Origin: Bacillus cereus group sp. RP43
Lineage (GTDB): Bacteria > Bacillota > Bacilli > Bacillales > Bacillaceae_G
NCBI RefSeq assembly: GCF_040459645.1
Contig: NZ_JARVHQ010000001.1
Location: forward strand, 1,922,001 to 1,986,000
Direction of reading: 5' to 3'
Length of the DNA: 64,000 nt
Both the position numbers and the translations under genes were made by a program. Within the stretch, counting starts at the first letter, position 1. Each line of letters starts with the position of its first letter. Shown piece after piece: positions 63,847 to 64,000 of the stretch. A model generated the notes under the pieces. That model did not search any database. It had not been told where the DNA came from and saw only the letters and a list, made by a program, of their open reading frames with translations.

Positions 63847-64000
63847 ATGGAGAGACATGTACTTGTTGTATTTCCGCATCCAGATGATGAAGCATTTGCT
63901 GCGGGAGGAACAATTCGCTTATTAACAGATCAAGGAGTACCTGTAACGTATGCGTGCGGTACTCTAGGACAAATGGGACGTAATATGGGGAAAAATGTAT
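63847..64000 (+). CDS. bshB2: Bacillithiol biosynthesis deacetylase BshB2 (5' part)
   Basis: The first 51 codons are present. PHPDDEAFAAGGTIRLL carries the AHPDD-type zinc motif of PIG-L/LmbE deacetylases. BshB2 removes acetyl from GlcNAc-malate in bacillithiol synthesis. GAAGGAGGG precedes the ATG, 15 bp after yojF. The gene runs off the window. Confidence 0.92.
   Translation, partial: MERHVLVVFPHPDDEAFAAGGTIRLLTDQGVPVTYACGTLGQMGRNMGKNV

Overview
The window reads as chromosomal DNA of a Bacillus cereus group bacterium (B. cereus, B. thuringiensis, B. anthracis and relatives). The evidence is low-GC DNA, strong AGGAGG-type ribosome binding sites, frequent TTG and GTG starts, a Rap-Phr pair, an exosporium BclA-like collagen protein, a ColA-type collagenase, DUF families typical of bacilli, and three copies of a short repeat ending in TTTAT that matches the group-specific element bcr1. 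Gene order from a flavodoxin to yojF-bshB2 fits the region I remember as roughly BC3541 to BC3461 in ATCC 14579; that is memory, not a search. I see no rRNA, tRNA, CRISPR array, complete insertion sequence or complete prophage.

Layout. 1-7.2 kb: end of an acetate-uptake transporter, an iron-regulated flavodoxin with a Fur-like box, a beta-propeller protein, a cold-shock protein, a DEDDh exonuclease, a run of three small ORFs whose last member is frameshifted, a DUF3900 protein, a coiled-coil protein and a VanW lipoprotein. 7.4-17.5 kb: an extradiol dioxygenase-like protein whose stop codon lies in a bcr1 repeat, acetyltransferases, an MgtC-like protein, collagenase ColA, DUF2871, a GlcD-like FAD oxidase, DUF4260, GrpB and PaiB. 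17.7-24.4 kb: phr-rap, selO, an ArsR-oxidoreductase pair and a FAD monooxygenase.

24.6-27.2 kb is the most eroded accessory stretch. It holds the C-terminal remnant of an LXG-type (type VII secretion) toxin with a glycine-zipper segment, a multi-pass membrane protein and a DUF4176 protein. The same three-gene unit then repeats, with its toxin and DUF4176 copies reduced to fragments. 27.3-31 kb: a YdcF protein, a LysR regulator overlapping a DUF3916 gene, and a divergent MFS transporter gene carrying an in-frame TAG.

31-41 kb holds three agmatine-deiminase-family genes (one a predicted lipoprotein), an amidohydrolase lipoprotein and a MerR-family regulator. Three of these genes have promoters of the same unusual build: TTGAnn, a dyad TTnACA-N3-TGTnAA starting at once after the -35 box, and a 19-bp spacer. 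I infer an undescribed MerR regulon here.

41-64 kb: oligoendopeptidase F, an arylamine N-acetyltransferase with an apparent Cys-His-Glu triad, a secreted alpha-amylase with a cre site, an exosporium collagen-like protein, a candidate non-coding RNA, a MutS2-like ATPase lacking the Smr domain, a LysR/quinone oxidoreductase divergent pair, two secreted DUF2690 proteins, two DinB-fold proteins, DUF4003, DUF817, a Fur-controlled siderophore uptake operon (two permeases and a binding protein, no ATPase gene), more acetyltransferases, an ArsB/NhaD-type transporter, and yojF with the start of bshB2 (bacillithiol synthesis).
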